From: Pseudomonadota bacterium
GTDB taxonomy: Bacteria > Desulfobacterota > Desulfobulbia > Desulfobulbales > Desulfocapsaceae
DNA: 39,712 nt
Direction of reading: 5' to 3'
Assembly (NCBI GenBank): GCA_018821985.1
Contig: JAHJKP010000005.1
Location: 1-39,712 of the forward strand
Below the pieces are notes generated by a model, which worked only from the letters and a program-made list of their open reading frames with translations, made no database searches and was not told the DNA's origin. The position numbers were made by a program, and so were the translations under genes. Shown in pieces: positions 1 through 8,498 of this stretch (its first letter is position 1; each line of letters opens with the position of its first letter).

Positions 1-256
1 CCACTTTCGCCTTGAATGCTGATGAATGTTTCCGTCTCGTTCCTTTTGCCATTTTCTGCTCCATAATCTAGCCCATTAGAGGGCATTATTTGTAGCAGAT
101 TTTCCACTTAACGGCTTGTTCAAATTTCCGGGGCCACTTCTGATGACTCTCTTTGACAGCCGAAGAATCATATCTGATAAATCTTTTAAGTGTGACTAAA
201 GGTTAACACGCGGACGGTTCCGCAACTTTCACGTTATTCTTTAAAAAAGCGGTCAT
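1..256. other. Left-edge non-coding stretch
   Basis: I see no credible coding sequence here. The base composition is mixed and no terminator or RNA signature stands out. It probably holds the upstream region of the DUF1499 gene that starts at 257. Confidence 0.4.
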
Positions 257-721
257 ATGAAAACTGTTTTTATCATCTTGTCCCTCTTTATCGTCGCCTG
301 TGTTTTATTGCTCTTTATTCTTGGGGGCATTTCCAGGTCAGGAAAAGCCCCGGGTCTGGTTGCAGGAAGGCTTGCGAAATGTCCTGAAACACCTAATTGC
401 GTCTGCAGTGAGCCAAAAGATGATGCCAATCATTTCATTAGTCCCATTCTGCTTCCTCAAAACATCACCTTTGATTCGTTACCCATTCTCAAAAATGCGG
501 TTAGAGATATGGGGGGGGATATTGGAGTTGAAAGTGACAATTATTTTTCAGCTACCTTTTCGTCGGCTATTTTTGGCTTTATGGATGATTTAGAAGTGAG
601 GATCGATTCGACACAGAATATGATCCATCTTCGCTCAGCTTCGAGAGTCGGTTATGGCGATGCGGGTGTTAATAAGAAGAGAACTGAATTATTCAAAAAA
701 CTCTATGGTCAGAAAGTCTAG
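257..721 (+). CDS. DUF1499 family membrane-anchored protein
   Basis: This 154-residue protein has one hydrophobic N-terminal segment (residues about 4-24), then a short Lys/Arg stretch, suggesting a membrane anchor or uncleaved signal. The motif CPETPNCVCS at residues 42-51 (Cys42, Cys48, Cys50) is the hallmark of the DUF1499 family. The later D-D-L-E-V-R-I-D run and the C-terminal R-S-x-S-R-V-G-Y-x-D motif also fit that family. The biochemical function of DUF1499 proteins is not known. The gene stands alone, with about 660 bases of mostly non-coding DNA after it. The ribosome binding site before the ATG is weak (AAGCGG). Family assignment is firm by motif; function is open. Confidence 0.85.
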   Translation: MKTVFIILSLFIVACVLLLFILGGISRSGKAPGLVAGRLAKCPETPNCVCSEPKDDANHFISPILLPQNITFDSLPILKNAVRDMGGDIGVESDNYFSATFSSAIFGFMDDLEVRIDSTQNMIHLRSASRVGYGDAGVNKKRTELFKKLYGQKV

Positions 722-1252
722 CGGCTACCCACTCACTCAAGGTGACACCATAATATGCGCGTATTCTGTTGTATGCTCATGCACCTACCTCTCCCCAGTC
801 CATCAGCCAAGAGTTTGCTCTCATGGAGCTGAAAAGAACTCCACCTTTAATGAAAATAGACGTATAAAGAAGAATTTTATATTGAGTAATCAGTGACATA
901 TCTTTTGCTGTAATGAGGTGTGATATGGTTATTTTCTACACAGAAAACTTCGATGAGATCTCTTTGACTTCCTCTATTATTTAACATAAACTCGAAACAA
1001 ATAGTTTGATAATAAAGGCAATAATTGCAATTTACAGATTGTAAATAGATTCACGTTCCATCCCTTTTAATTTTGCATAACAATTAACGAAAAAGTTGTC
1101 CAAGAGAGGATGACCACTTTTTATTTCTTATTTTAATAGGCTGAAGTGCAAAGGCAAGCGAGTAGCAGGAATTACAGCACCTTCATGTACGGTAAAAAGT
1201 GCATCCAGCTCTGCTGCTCAAAAAATACCGGTACCAAGTTTAAAGGTTAAAC
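722..1252. other. AT-rich intergenic region
   Basis: About 530 AT-rich bases follow the DUF1499 gene. An 80-codon open frame at 654-896 overlaps the upstream gene and has no recognisable protein features, so I do not count it. No terminator hairpin or known RNA is evident. The right part runs into the structured segment that starts near 1253. Confidence 0.4.
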
Positions 1253-1372
1253 GTGCGTAGCATGTCACTCAATCGGTGCGAATCCTTCGTGCCGGTTATA
1301 GTAGGGTGTAAGTCCTGGCCACTGAACGGGTTGCAATGACCGGGGTGTAATATCCAACTAACCCATCATAGG
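1253..1372 (+). ncRNA. Possible structured RNA, perhaps group II intron 5' debris
   Basis: The segment opens with GTGCG-type sequence (GTGCGTAGCATG) and holds an 11-pair hairpin at 1271-1297: arms 1271-1281 and 1287-1297, loop of 5, three of the pairs being G-U. Two related stretches follow, GGGTGTAAGTCC near 1304 and GGGGTGTAATATCC near 1340. Such GTGYG starts and GGTGTAAGTCC loops occur at the 5' end of bacterial group II introns. No reverse transcriptase is present, so at most this is a remnant. It could instead be a leader for the gene at 1381, which begins a few bases downstream. The call rests on pattern memory and one good hairpin. Confidence 0.35.
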
Positions 1373-1380
1373 AGTAAATC

Positions 1381-1959
1381 ATGAAACGAAAAACGTTAAT
1401 GCTTTCTGCTTTGGTAAGTGTCATGTCATTATCATCTGCCGGGTTTACACTGGCAGCTGACCAGGATCGCACGCAGGACCAGATTAAACTTCAAACGCAG
1501 GACAAACTTCAAACGCCAGACCAGGATCAGGACCGGACACGGGACAGACTGCAGACGCAAGACCGTGATCAAATCTACGGCAGTCAGCTCATGACCCAAC
1601 AAGAACGAGAAGAGTTCCGCGCCAAAATGCGTTCTGCGAAAACCGCTATGGAGCGAGAACAGATTCGCAATGAACATCATCTGCGCATGCAAGAGCGAGC
1701 TAAGGAACAGGGTGTGACCCTGCCCAACACCCCCCCTGTCAGGGGCGGCAATATGGGATCCGGTAGTGGTGGAATGGGGTCCGGTGGTGGTGGAATGGGA
1801 TCCGATGGTGGTGGAATGGGATCCGATGGTGGTGGAATGGGATCCGGTGGTGGTGGAACGGGATCCAGTGGTGGCGGAATGGGATCCGGTGGTGGCGGAA
1901 TGGGATCCGGCGGTGGCGGAAAGGGATCCGGTGGTGGTGGGCGTGGTGGTGGGCGCTGA
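1381..1959 (+). CDS. Exported D/Q/R/T-rich protein with Gly-rich repeat tail
   Basis: The 192-residue product has a classic signal peptide (K-R-K start, hydrophobic core, cleavage likely after TLA at about residue 25). Next comes a low-complexity zone of Asp, Gln, Arg and Thr (about 26-65). A conserved-looking domain follows (about 65-115) with IYGSQLMTQQER, EREQIRNEHH and M-Q-E-R-A-K-E-Q-G. This core recurs in uncharacterised periplasmic proteins of proteobacteria. The tail (from about 125) is nine copies of a seven-residue unit of the type MGSGGGG, ending RGGGR. The start has a good AGGAG site 6 bases upstream. The function is unknown; the charged and glycine-rich make-up suggests an envelope or matrix-associated role, which is inference. 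Confidence 0.7.
   Translation: MKRKTLMLSALVSVMSLSSAGFTLAADQDRTQDQIKLQTQDKLQTPDQDQDRTRDRLQTQDRDQIYGSQLMTQQEREEFRAKMRSAKTAMEREQIRNEHHLRMQERAKEQGVTLPNTPPVRGGNMGSGSGGMGSGGGGMGSDGGGMGSDGGGMGSGGGGTGSSGGGMGSGGGGMGSGGGGKGSGGGGRGGGR
1753..1941 (+). repeat. Nine tandem 21-bp repeats encoding (M/T/K)GS(G/D/S)GGG
   Basis: Nine in-frame 21-bp units lie end to end inside the gene at 1381-1959, most of them containing GGATCC. Variation is mostly at two codons: the first (Met, Thr or Lys) and the fourth (Gly, Asp or Ser). Such arrays change copy number by slipped replication or recombination without breaking the frame. Confidence 0.9.
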
Positions 1960-2063
1960 TCCGTACTGAAAAGGAGTGACTCAGGGTCGGGGCTTGATAC
2001 CCATGTGCTTATCAGCAGGGCACAGGCACTCTGCTTTTAATTGTTAATTCCTGATCCTGAGTC

Positions 2064-2285
2064 ATGCCAGAGATAAGGGTGGCCGCGGCCTGCGCCCAAG
2101 TTGTAGCCGACCAAACCGTCAGTAGCGAAGTCGTCCTCAGCATTTTATCCCGAGCCCACGACAAGGAAACGTCGCCGGAACCGTTACCGTTATCATCACA
2201 ACTGCCACTGCTTATGATAATCCCGGTGGTGGATTGTAGCCGCTACGACCTGCTGCTTTCCGGAGGTGCTCATGGTACTGCGTGA
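2064..2285 (+). pseudogene. istA: IS21 IstA transposase, C-terminal fragment
   Basis: Only about 73 residues of the transposase C-terminus remain. The pattern A-D-Q-T-V-S followed by V-V-L-S-I-L, then a Pro/Leu-rich stretch and V-V-D-C-S-R-Y-D-L-L-L before the stop, matches the IstA tail. The catalytic DDE domain is absent. An in-frame stop lies directly upstream of 2061, so the fragment is not part of a longer reading frame. Confidence 0.65.
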
Positions 2286-2732
2286 GCGGATGATGGACGC
2301 AATCGGCAGCCTTGGCCTGTATGGGATTAAGGTTGCCGATTGACGAGATTCTGACCTCTGGCATCAAAAGCCGGTCGACACCCGATAAGATTCTCTGTGA
2401 TCTGCTGGAGGCGGAACTTGCGGAGCGTCAAGTCAGAAGTATCCGCTATCGAATGGGTTTGGCGAAATTCCCGGCGGACATCTCCTATTCCACCTTATCT
2501 CGAAGCTCTACGAGCGAACATCGCTGATCATCACGACCAACCTGACCTTTGGGGAATGGCCGCAGGTGTTCGGTGACGGCAAAATGACCGCTGCCCTTCT
2601 GGACAGGGCTACACATCACTGCGAAAAATAATTGAAACAGGCAACGAAAGCTGGAGAATTAAAGAATCAATAACTGAAAAACTCTGCCTGAGGTGGGTCA
2701 TTTTTCAATGCCGATTAATAGTTCGAGGATAA
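2272..2732 (+). pseudogene. istB: IS21 IstB helper ATPase, frameshifted and internally deleted
   Basis: The reading frame begins at ATG 2272, overlapping the istA stop. It reads L-Y-G-I-K-V-A-D, then shifts frame to continue as [26 protein letters not shown] and [11 protein letters not shown], all IstB N-terminal motifs. The middle, including the Walker ATPase motifs, is deleted. The third piece reads [28 protein letters not shown] and [10 protein letters not shown] last frameshift near 2627 gives [14 protein letters not shown], the usual IstB end. At least two frameshifts plus the deletion make it non-functional. Confidence 0.8.
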
Positions 2733-2938
2733 TAATTGGTATTTATTGTTTTCAATCTACATTAATAGCGTTAAATCGGTAATCAAGATTTTTGACTACA
2801 CTCAGAGCAGGATTGTTTCAGTTAAACAAAAGTCTTTGGTTTTTTGGATCTACACGTTAATACAAGTGAGAAAGCTTTAATCGGAATGAGGTGTGCTATT
2901 GATGTAACTTCAGACAATATAAGGATGGACGACCTGAC
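2733..2938. other. AT-rich intergenic region after the IS remnant
   Basis: This is about 200 AT-rich bases between the IS21 debris and the exported hydrolase gene. I see no gene. It should hold the promoter of the gene at 2939, but no hexamer pair stands out clearly. An AAGGATGG ribosome binding site lies about 11 bases before that ATG. Confidence 0.4.
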
Positions 2939-3676
2939 ATGAAAATCAAATTAGTTCTTATTATACTCATGATGTTGTTTGGAACACTGACGGCTTCGGC
3001 GCAAGAGAGGGTGAGGAGCGATATTGTCAAGACATCGGCCGGTAATCTTGAGCTTACTTTCATCGGGCATGGATCGCTGATGATGACCATTGGCGGAAGA
3101 ATCATCCATTTCGACCCCTACAGCCGGATGGCCGATTACACGAAACTTCCCCAGGCCGATTTGATTTTTCTTACCCACGATCATCCCGACCATCTCGATC
3201 AGGTGGCCCTGCAGATCGTCCGGACCGCTGATACGGTAGTAATCCTTCCTCCTGTCTGCGCCGACAGAGTGCCGGGAGGTACGGTCGTGAACAATGGAGC
3301 TGCCCTGATGGTCTTCGGCATCAAGGTGGAGGTCATTCCTGCCTATAACATTGTGCATAAGCGGGATAACGGTCAGGAATTTCATCCGAAAGGTGTCGGC
3401 AACGGCTATGTGCTGACCTTTGGCGACAAGCGCATCTCTGTGGCTGGAGACACCGAAAATATACCGGAAATGAAGGCCTTACAAGACATCTACTGCGCCT
3501 TCTTGCCGATGAATCTGCCGTATACGATGACGCCGGAGATGGTGGCCGATGCGGCAAAGGCGTTCAAACCGAAACTTCTTTATCCCTACCATTACGGGGA
3601 TACTGATCCGACAAGACTCACGGCACTGTTGAAAGACACGCCAGATATCGAAGTGCGTATCCGGCCGATGCAGTAA
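2939..3676 (+). CDS. Exported metallo-beta-lactamase-fold hydrolase
   Basis: The 245-residue protein has a signal peptide (Lys-containing start, hydrophobic core, cleavage likely after A-S-A at residue 21). It then shows a metallo-beta-lactamase fold: F-I-G-H-G-S, the metal motif THDHPDHLD (His80, His82, Asp84, His85), then G-D-T-E near residue 167 and Y-P-Y-H-Y-G-D near 215 supplying later metal ligands. The layout is that of the short COG2220/UPF0173-like hydrolases. Most of those are cytoplasmic; the signal peptide puts this one in the periplasm. The substrate is unknown. It stands alone. Confidence 0.85.
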   Translation: MKIKLVLIILMMLFGTLTASAQERVRSDIVKTSAGNLELTFIGHGSLMMTIGGRIIHFDPYSRMADYTKLPQADLIFLTHDHPDHLDQVALQIVRTADTVVILPPVCADRVPGGTVVNNGAALMVFGIKVEVIPAYNIVHKRDNGQEFHPKGVGNGYVLTFGDKRISVAGDTENIPEMKALQDIYCAFLPMNLPYTMTPEMVADAAKAFKPKLLYPYHYGDTDPTRLTALLKDTPDIEVRIRPMQ

Positions 3677-3901
3677 ATTCGTCTGTGTCGCTTCAAGCCC
3701 TTGAACCAGAATCAATGCTGTTTGATCATCTTCGGGCGACAGAACTTGCTGTCGTGAATAGTATGGCGAGAACCTTTGCAAGGGGGGAAAGATCATATTT
3801 ACTCGGACGGGCAAGTCTATCTCTTAATAAAGGGTTGTGTTAAGGGGTGTCTTTTTTTTATTCCCTGAATAAATGAAATAAATAGAGATGGGAGATTTTT
3901 T

Positions 3902-5479
3902 GTGGATCTGATAGTGAACAATTTACAAATTCCCATCGAAAAAGACGGAATTTACGAATATATAAATGTTGCTTCCCAAAAGCTGGACATGAGTGAAAGA
4001 AGCATCTCTATCGTCAGAATTCTCAGTAAATCACTCGACTTGAGCAATAAAGAACAGTTCTTTTACCTGATTTCACTGGTCGTCAGGGTTGATGACAGCT
4101 TTGAAAATAGGCAGAATATCCCAGTTTACATAGAGCAGATAACGACTAACCGGAACAGAGCAAGTACCAAGGAGAGACCGATAATAGTTGGTTTTGGTCC
4201 GGCCGGCATGTTTGCAGCCCTTGAACTGATTGATTATGGGCTGAAGCCTCTGATCTTTGAACGAGGGAAAAAGATAGAAGAACGCTCCGTTGACGTGCAA
4301 CGATTTATAAAGGAAAGAGAGCTTAATCCTGAATCAAATATTCAGTTTGGTGAGGGTGGTGCCGGTTCGTACTCGGACGGCAAACTCTTTTCCCGGCGAA
4401 ACAATAATACCAGCTATGTAAATCGGGTGTTGCAGACATTTGTTAAATTTGGCGCTCCTGAAGAGATCGAATATATCAGCAAACCCCATCTGGGGACGGA
4501 TGTCTTGTGTAAAATCGTTCGCAATATACGGCTTTACATCCTTGAGCGGGGCGGGGAGATCTTTTATGGATCAAAGATGACCGACCTCCTCATCTCCGCG
4601 GGCAAGGCCTCAGGTATTATCATCAATGGTGAGAAAGAATATTTGTCATCACGTATTTACATCGCCTTGGGCCATTCAGCACGCGATACAGTGGCGATGA
4701 TGCACGAGAAAGGTGTTGCCCTTGAGCAGAGGCCGATTGCTGTGGGGGTAAGAATTGAGCATCCTGCTGCAACTATTAACCGGATGCGATATGGCGATAA
4801 GTATAAGGACTTTCCAGGCTTAGGGGCTGCTACTTATTCTTTGAATTATACCAATCGAAAAATTAAGAGGGGAACGTATACCTTCTGCATGTGTCCTGGT
4901 GGTGAGGTCGTTAATGCCTCATCAGAACAAGGCCTGCTGGTTCTCAACGGGATGAGCTATTCACGCCGGTCATTACCCTATTCCAATGCGGCATTAGTGG
5001 TAAGCTGTCATGCCGATGATTATCAATCAACCAGTCCTTTGGCCGGGATAGAGTTTCAAAAAGATATTGAGCGCAAGGCCTTTAATGCCGGTGGAGGAAG
5101 ATGGGAGGTTCCGGCCCAGAACTTGCTTCATTTCCTGGGTGAGAAGGGTTCGGTCGGCCTTCATGAAAACTCGTATAAGATGGGTGCCGTCCCTGCTGAG
5201 ATGAAAGAGATCTTGCCAGGATTTGTGGTTTCGGAGCTGGTGGCCGCCTTTCATCAATGGAAGGCAGAGGTCCCTTTATTTGTGTCAAATCAGGCGATAT
5301 TGTTAGGGGCGGAAACCAGAACCTCATCGCCTGTCCGGATTCAACGTAATGAACGGTATGAATCAGTAAATACGGAAAATCTCTTTCCCATCGGTGAAGG
5401 TTCAGGCTATACCGGCGGCATAACGAGCTCTGCCGCAGATGCGATCAGGGCCGTCGAAATCCACCTGTCGGCAGGATAG
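3902..5479 (+). CDS. FAD-dependent dehydrogenase, COG2509 type
   Basis: This is a 525-residue flavoprotein. An N-terminal region of about 90 residues without obvious motifs precedes a Rossmann dinucleotide-binding motif GFGPAG (Gly97, Gly99, Gly102). The block EGGAGSYSDGKL, the G-H-S-A-R-D-T segment and the C-terminal GEGSGYTGGI flavin-binding motif are diagnostic of this uncharacterised dehydrogenase family. The substrate is unknown; the proteins are widespread in anaerobes. The start is GTG at 3902, chosen because GGGAG lies about 7 bases upstream. The DUF2293 gene follows after 59 bases and may be co-transcribed. Confidence 0.88.
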   Translation: MDLIVNNLQIPIEKDGIYEYINVASQKLDMSERSISIVRILSKSLDLSNKEQFFYLISLVVRVDDSFENRQNIPVYIEQITTNRNRASTKERPIIVGFGPAGMFAALELIDYGLKPLIFERGKKIEERSVDVQRFIKERELNPESNIQFGEGGAGSYSDGKLFSRRNNNTSYVNRVLQTFVKFGAPEEIEYISKPHLGTDVLCKIVRNIRLYILERGGEIFYGSKMTDLLISAGKASGIIINGEKEYLSSRIYIALGHSARDTVAMMHEKGVALEQRPIAVGVRIEHPAATINRMRYGDKYKDFPGLGAATYSLNYTNRKIKRGTYTFCMCPGGEVVNASSEQGLLVLNGMSYSRRSLPYSNAALVVSCHADDYQSTSPLAGIEFQKDIERKAFNAGGGRWEVPAQNLLHFLGEKGSVGLHENSYKMGAVPAEMKEILPGFVVSELVAAFHQWKAEVPLFVSNQAILLGAETRTSSPVRIQRNERYESVNTENLFPIGEGSGYTGGITSSAADAIRAVEIHLSAG

Positions 5480-5538
5480 TCTTCGCGCAAGGCCGGTTTC
5501 TCTATCCAGTTATTCCCCATTTCTCACTCTTTTTAATT

Positions 5539-6210
5539 ATGGCTCATGTTCATCGTGTAGTTCAGCCCGGCCGGGTGCAAGGAACTGTTCTCTCAGAAGC
5601 AGGCGAATGGCTTGATCCGCCTGAAGATTGGGCCTTTCTCCCGGCCGGAGACGCCGCAATAACCAGAAGTGTCAAGGCCAAGGGCGAGACTTGGGTCGTC
5701 CAGGTGCGCAAAGGAAAAAGGCTGATTGCAAAGGGGATCTGGGCCAATGAGGCGCATATCCTGGGATCGCAACAGGAGGTCGAATCCAAGAGATCATGCC
5801 CTGAATATGAGAGGCGGCGGGAAAGGGATCTTGCCAGACGTGAGGCCAAACAAAAGAGCTATGTCGGTGAGTTTTACGCCGAGGTAGTCCGCTTCCTCGC
5901 TTTTCATCCGCGTTATCAGGTCGAGGCTACACTTCTCGCAGAAAAAATCAGCGATCACGCAACCCCGGTGGGCAGCGGCACTGTGGCCCGGACTGAACGT
6001 ATCCCCATTGCCAGACGTGCCGAGGCCGCTGTAATAGCCTGGATGCGCCACCAGACCACGGCCTACGATTCAATGACCATCGCCCGGGTCAAGGGTAGAA
6101 GAAGAGAGGTGCGCAGGTTGCTTGCCGCCAGATCTGTTGAACTCCTGCAGGCCTATCGTCAGGGGCAGGGTCTTGCCGAAAACTGTCCCCTGAAAAAGGC
6201 TTTGGCCTGA
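5539..6210 (+). CDS. DUF2293 domain protein
   Basis: The 223-residue protein is soluble and basic. The C-terminal half (about 110-215) carries the pattern F-L-A-F-H-P-R-Y, then A-x-x-I-S-D-H-A-T-P-V-G-S-G-T-V-A-R-T and a long block ending R-R-E-V-R-R-L-L. This matches DUF2293, a family of unknown function with a nucleic-acid-binding-like charge pattern. The N-terminal half (E-W-L-D-P-P, L-P-A-G-D-A-A-I-T) resembles the accompanying domain in bacterial members. The ribosome binding site is poor. It follows the FAD dehydrogenase closely. Confidence 0.75.
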   Translation: MAHVHRVVQPGRVQGTVLSEAGEWLDPPEDWAFLPAGDAAITRSVKAKGETWVVQVRKGKRLIAKGIWANEAHILGSQQEVESKRSCPEYERRRERDLARREAKQKSYVGEFYAEVVRFLAFHPRYQVEATLLAEKISDHATPVGSGTVARTERIPIARRAEAAVIAWMRHQTTAYDSMTIARVKGRRREVRRLLAARSVELLQAYRQGQGLAENCPLKKALA

Positions 6211-6474
6211 GAGCTTTCCTCTGCCTTTTCTGGTACACGAATCTTGTTTACCACCTTTAATCTGTGGAGGTTTGTCAAGGCAAGGCAGCAGATAACCCTT
6301 GCCGGTGAGTTTGTACTGCAGGCTGCCTGTGTTTTCTGCCGGAGATATTGGCCCAGCAGATCCAGGATATTGTCTATCCCGGCCACTGGCCGCAGGATGT
6401 AGATGGGCGTTGTGTAAAAATAGGAACTAATATTAATATGTGGGAGGTTTCTGCTTATTCCATCGACAAAAGCA
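6211..6474. other. Intergenic region between convergent genes
   Basis: Two converging genes end on either side of these 264 bases. A minus-strand frame at 6386-6159 overlaps the end of the DUF2293 gene and shows no recognisable domain. No clear terminator hairpin with a U-tract was found. Confidence 0.35.
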
Positions 6475-7002
6475 TCAGATAGATGGTGGGCCTAAAACAG
6501 AAAACAAGAGCGCCATGATCAGGAACTGAATGATCCAACCGATGGCGCAAACTCCTACAGCCCGTAAGGTGCCCGTGTAATCAAGGGCCTGCCTGACTGC
6601 GATCACCATTGCCACCAGCATCCAGATAGAAGCCACTGCAAAAACCAACGTGCCCAGTCCAGGGATGATCCCCAATATGCGAATCACGCCGGGAGAACTT
6701 GAAAATCCGGTGGTGCGCAGTAATTGGCCGAGATCGGCCTCGGTCTGCGGTTCCGGCAGGAGTTTGGTGCCGATAATGTAGGTGAGATAGGCCCAGATAT
6801 ACCAGCCGCCAAGGGAGGCGAGCGTCCCGAACAATATCCCGCCAATCCCTACGGTGCCGACACTGCCCACCCCGGCGGCTATGCTGGATAGAACAACAAG
6901 CCCCATGGCTTGACCCATTGCACCCTTGTCAGCCTCGACCTCCTCATAAAGATGGACATCCAGTTTTGCCGCATGAATCATCCGATTCATAAAAGTTGTC
7001 AT
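6475..7002 (-). CDS. Yip1-like integral membrane protein
   Basis: The product is 175 residues from the ATG at 7002. That start was preferred over an upstream one at 7143 because AAAGGAGATATACG sits right before it. Residues 1-25 are soluble (MTTFMNRMIHAAKLDV). Four to five hydrophobic segments follow, separated by short Gly- and Pro-rich turns. The first soluble stretch (L-D-V-x-L-Y-E-E-V-E-A-D), the W-Y-I-W-A-Y-L-T-Y-I-I-G-T-K-L segment and the G-F-S-S-S-P-G-V motif fit the bacterial YIP1 domain family. The function is unknown. It is transcribed away from the cobalamin operon. Confidence 0.75.
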   Translation of the reverse strand: MTTFMNRMIHAAKLDVHLYEEVEADKGAMGQAMGLVVLSSIAAGVGSVGTVGIGGILFGTLASLGGWYIWAYLTYIIGTKLLPEPQTEADLGQLLRTTGFSSSPGVIRILGIIPGLGTLVFAVASIWMLVAMVIAVRQALDYTGTLRAVGVCAIGWIIQFLIMALLFSVLGPPSI

Positions 7003-7435
7003 CGTATATCTCCTTTCATTTTTGGAATATTGAGGCAAGAGGAATGATCTCAAGCCTGAGGGAATGGTTGTCTCAATCGCTCCAATCCAGGGACAGGATA
7101 TAGCAGAGAGCCAAGGAGAGAAAGGCATGCGGTTTACTGCCACCTCTCCTTGGGTGATGATGTATAGTTGAAAGTCTCTTATTAATTTCTCATAATTCCG
7201 TTACACTCGTCAAGTAAATTAGACGTGGAGTTTGTTGTCTTGTGGTTGCCTTCCGTTGCCAACGGCTTCGTGAAGTGGCTTGCTATCAGCTGCCCATATG
7301 GATGGACATAATATTCAATGATTGATATATATTAATTCCAGGCTGTATTCACAGGAAAGGGGATGCAGGCAAAAAGAAATTATTTTACCCAATCCTTATT
7401 GGTGCGCGCGGCGTACCTCTACAGTAGAGCATTCA
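7003..7435. other. Divergent upstream region before cbiB
   Basis: About 430 bases separate the Yip1-like gene (minus) from cbiB (plus). An open frame begins with TTG at 7322 in frame with cbiB, but its residues are unlike any CbiB N-terminus. I looked for a cobalamin riboswitch (B12 box GCCACTG and flanking stems) and did not see one. Promoters for both directions must lie here; none is convincing by eye. Confidence 0.45.
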
Positions 7436-8494
7436 ATGTTTTTTCAGATTTTCGAGCTGCAGCTCCTCTGCGCCTTGGCCCTTGATCTGCTTCTGGGCGA
7501 TCCCCGCTGGTTCCCCCATCCGGTACGGATTATCGGCTGGTTTTGTGTCAGATTGGAGACGCTTTTCCGCAGACTTTTCGTAAGCAAGCGGCTGGCCGGG
7601 GTGACGACGGCCAAGGACGGCCTAATGCCGTGGGAGCCATGGATGGCGGGAGCGGCGACGGTTCTTGCTGTCCTGGGAGTGACCCTTGGCCTAGTTGCCA
7701 TGCTGTTGTGGGCTGCCGCGCTGTTTTCGCCACTGCTGGCTGATGGTCTGGCCGTCTTTCTGCTCTATACCTCCATTGCCGCCCGGGATCTGATCCGTCA
7801 TAGCCGGGAGGTTTATGCGGCCCTGCAGCAGGAGGGTGAGTCCGGTCTTCTGGCCGGACAACAGGCCGTGGCGATGATTGTGGGGCGGGATACGGCAGCC
7901 CTTGACCGGTCCGGGGTGATTCGGGCCTCGGTGGAAACGGTGGCTGAGAATATGGTGGATGGGGTGGCAGCCCCTCTTTTCTATGCGGTTATAGGAGGGA
8001 TTTGTGCCCCGTTTCTGCAGATGAGCCCGGTTGTGCTGGCGGCCCTCTGCGCCATGGGGTATAAGGCGGTGAATACCATGGATTCCATGTTCGGCTATAA
8101 AAATGAGCGATATCTTGCCTTTGGCTGGACTGCGGCCAGGCTGGATGATGTGGCCAATTTTATCCCCGCCCGCCTGAGTGGTCTGCACTTGGTGGTGGCC
8201 TCTTTTCTTCTTGGGCTTGATGGGAAGAGTGCCCTGCGGATTTTTTTCCGTGACCGATTATGCCACGCCAGCCCCAATTCCGGTCATTCGGAGGCGGCGG
8301 TGGCCGGGGCTTTAGGGGTGCAACTGGGCGGGGAATCGATCTATTTTGGCCAGACAGTTGTTAAGCCAACCATGGGAGAGAGGACGAGGGAGCTTGCAGA
8401 TAGCGATATTCTGATTACCAACCGGCTTATGCTTGTTGGTTCCGCTCTGTTTCTGATGACCTTGCTGCTGCTCAGACGGATATTACTGGGATAA
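7436..8494 (+). CDS. cbiB: Adenosylcobinamide-phosphate synthase CbiB
   Basis: CbiB is a membrane enzyme that attaches the aminopropanol (phosphate) arm to adenosylcobyric acid in cobalamin synthesis. From ATG 7436 the protein is 352 residues, close to the family norm. The opening L-D-L-L-L-G-D-P-R-W-F-P-H-P-V-R is the diagnostic N-terminus. The later motifs VGRDT, ASVETVAENMVDGV, Y-K-A-V-N-T-M-D-S-M-F-G-Y, N-S-G-H-S-E-A-A-V-A-G-A-L-G-V and G-G-x-S-x-Y are all present. Several hydrophobic segments agree with an inner-membrane location. It heads a tight cluster: cbiA starts 4 bases after its stop. Confidence 0.95.
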   Translation: MFFQIFELQLLCALALDLLLGDPRWFPHPVRIIGWFCVRLETLFRRLFVSKRLAGVTTAKDGLMPWEPWMAGAATVLAVLGVTLGLVAMLLWAAALFSPLLADGLAVFLLYTSIAARDLIRHSREVYAALQQEGESGLLAGQQAVAMIVGRDTAALDRSGVIRASVETVAENMVDGVAAPLFYAVIGGICAPFLQMSPVVLAALCAMGYKAVNTMDSMFGYKNERYLAFGWTAARLDDVANFIPARLSGLHLVVASFLLGLDGKSALRIFFRDRLCHASPNSGHSEAAVAGALGVQLGGESIYFGQTVVKPTMGERTRELADSDILITNRLMLVGSALFLMTLLLLRRILLG

Positions 8495-8498
8495 TGAG

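Larger units (their letters stand above)
2064..2732 (+). mobile_element. Degraded IS21-family insertion sequence remnant
   Basis: This stretch holds the C-terminal end of an IstA transposase, then a broken IstB helper ATPase gene. The istB start overlaps the istA stop, as in IS21-family elements. Past the istB C-terminus lies GGGTCATTTTTCAATGCCG (about 2695-2713). It resembles the GGGTCA-TTTT-type multiple terminal repeats of IS21 elements and probably marks the right end. The left end and most of istA are missing, so the element cannot move by itself. Recognition is by conserved protein motifs, not by a database hit. Confidence 0.8.

Noticed and set aside
654-896. 80-codon frame overlapping the DUF1499 gene
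   Set aside because: Overlaps a real gene, has no ribosome binding site and no recognisable features.
911-2895. Shared 11-mer AATGAGGTGTG near 912 and 2884
   Set aside because: The similarity does not extend beyond a few bases, so it is probably chance.
3737-3754. 6-bp hairpin CGACAG/CTGTCG after the exported hydrolase
   Set aside because: Short stem and no T-run follows, so it is not a credible terminator.
7144-7435. Cobalamin riboswitch before cbiB
   Set aside because: I looked for the B12 box and conserved stems and found neither; a covariance-model search would settle it.
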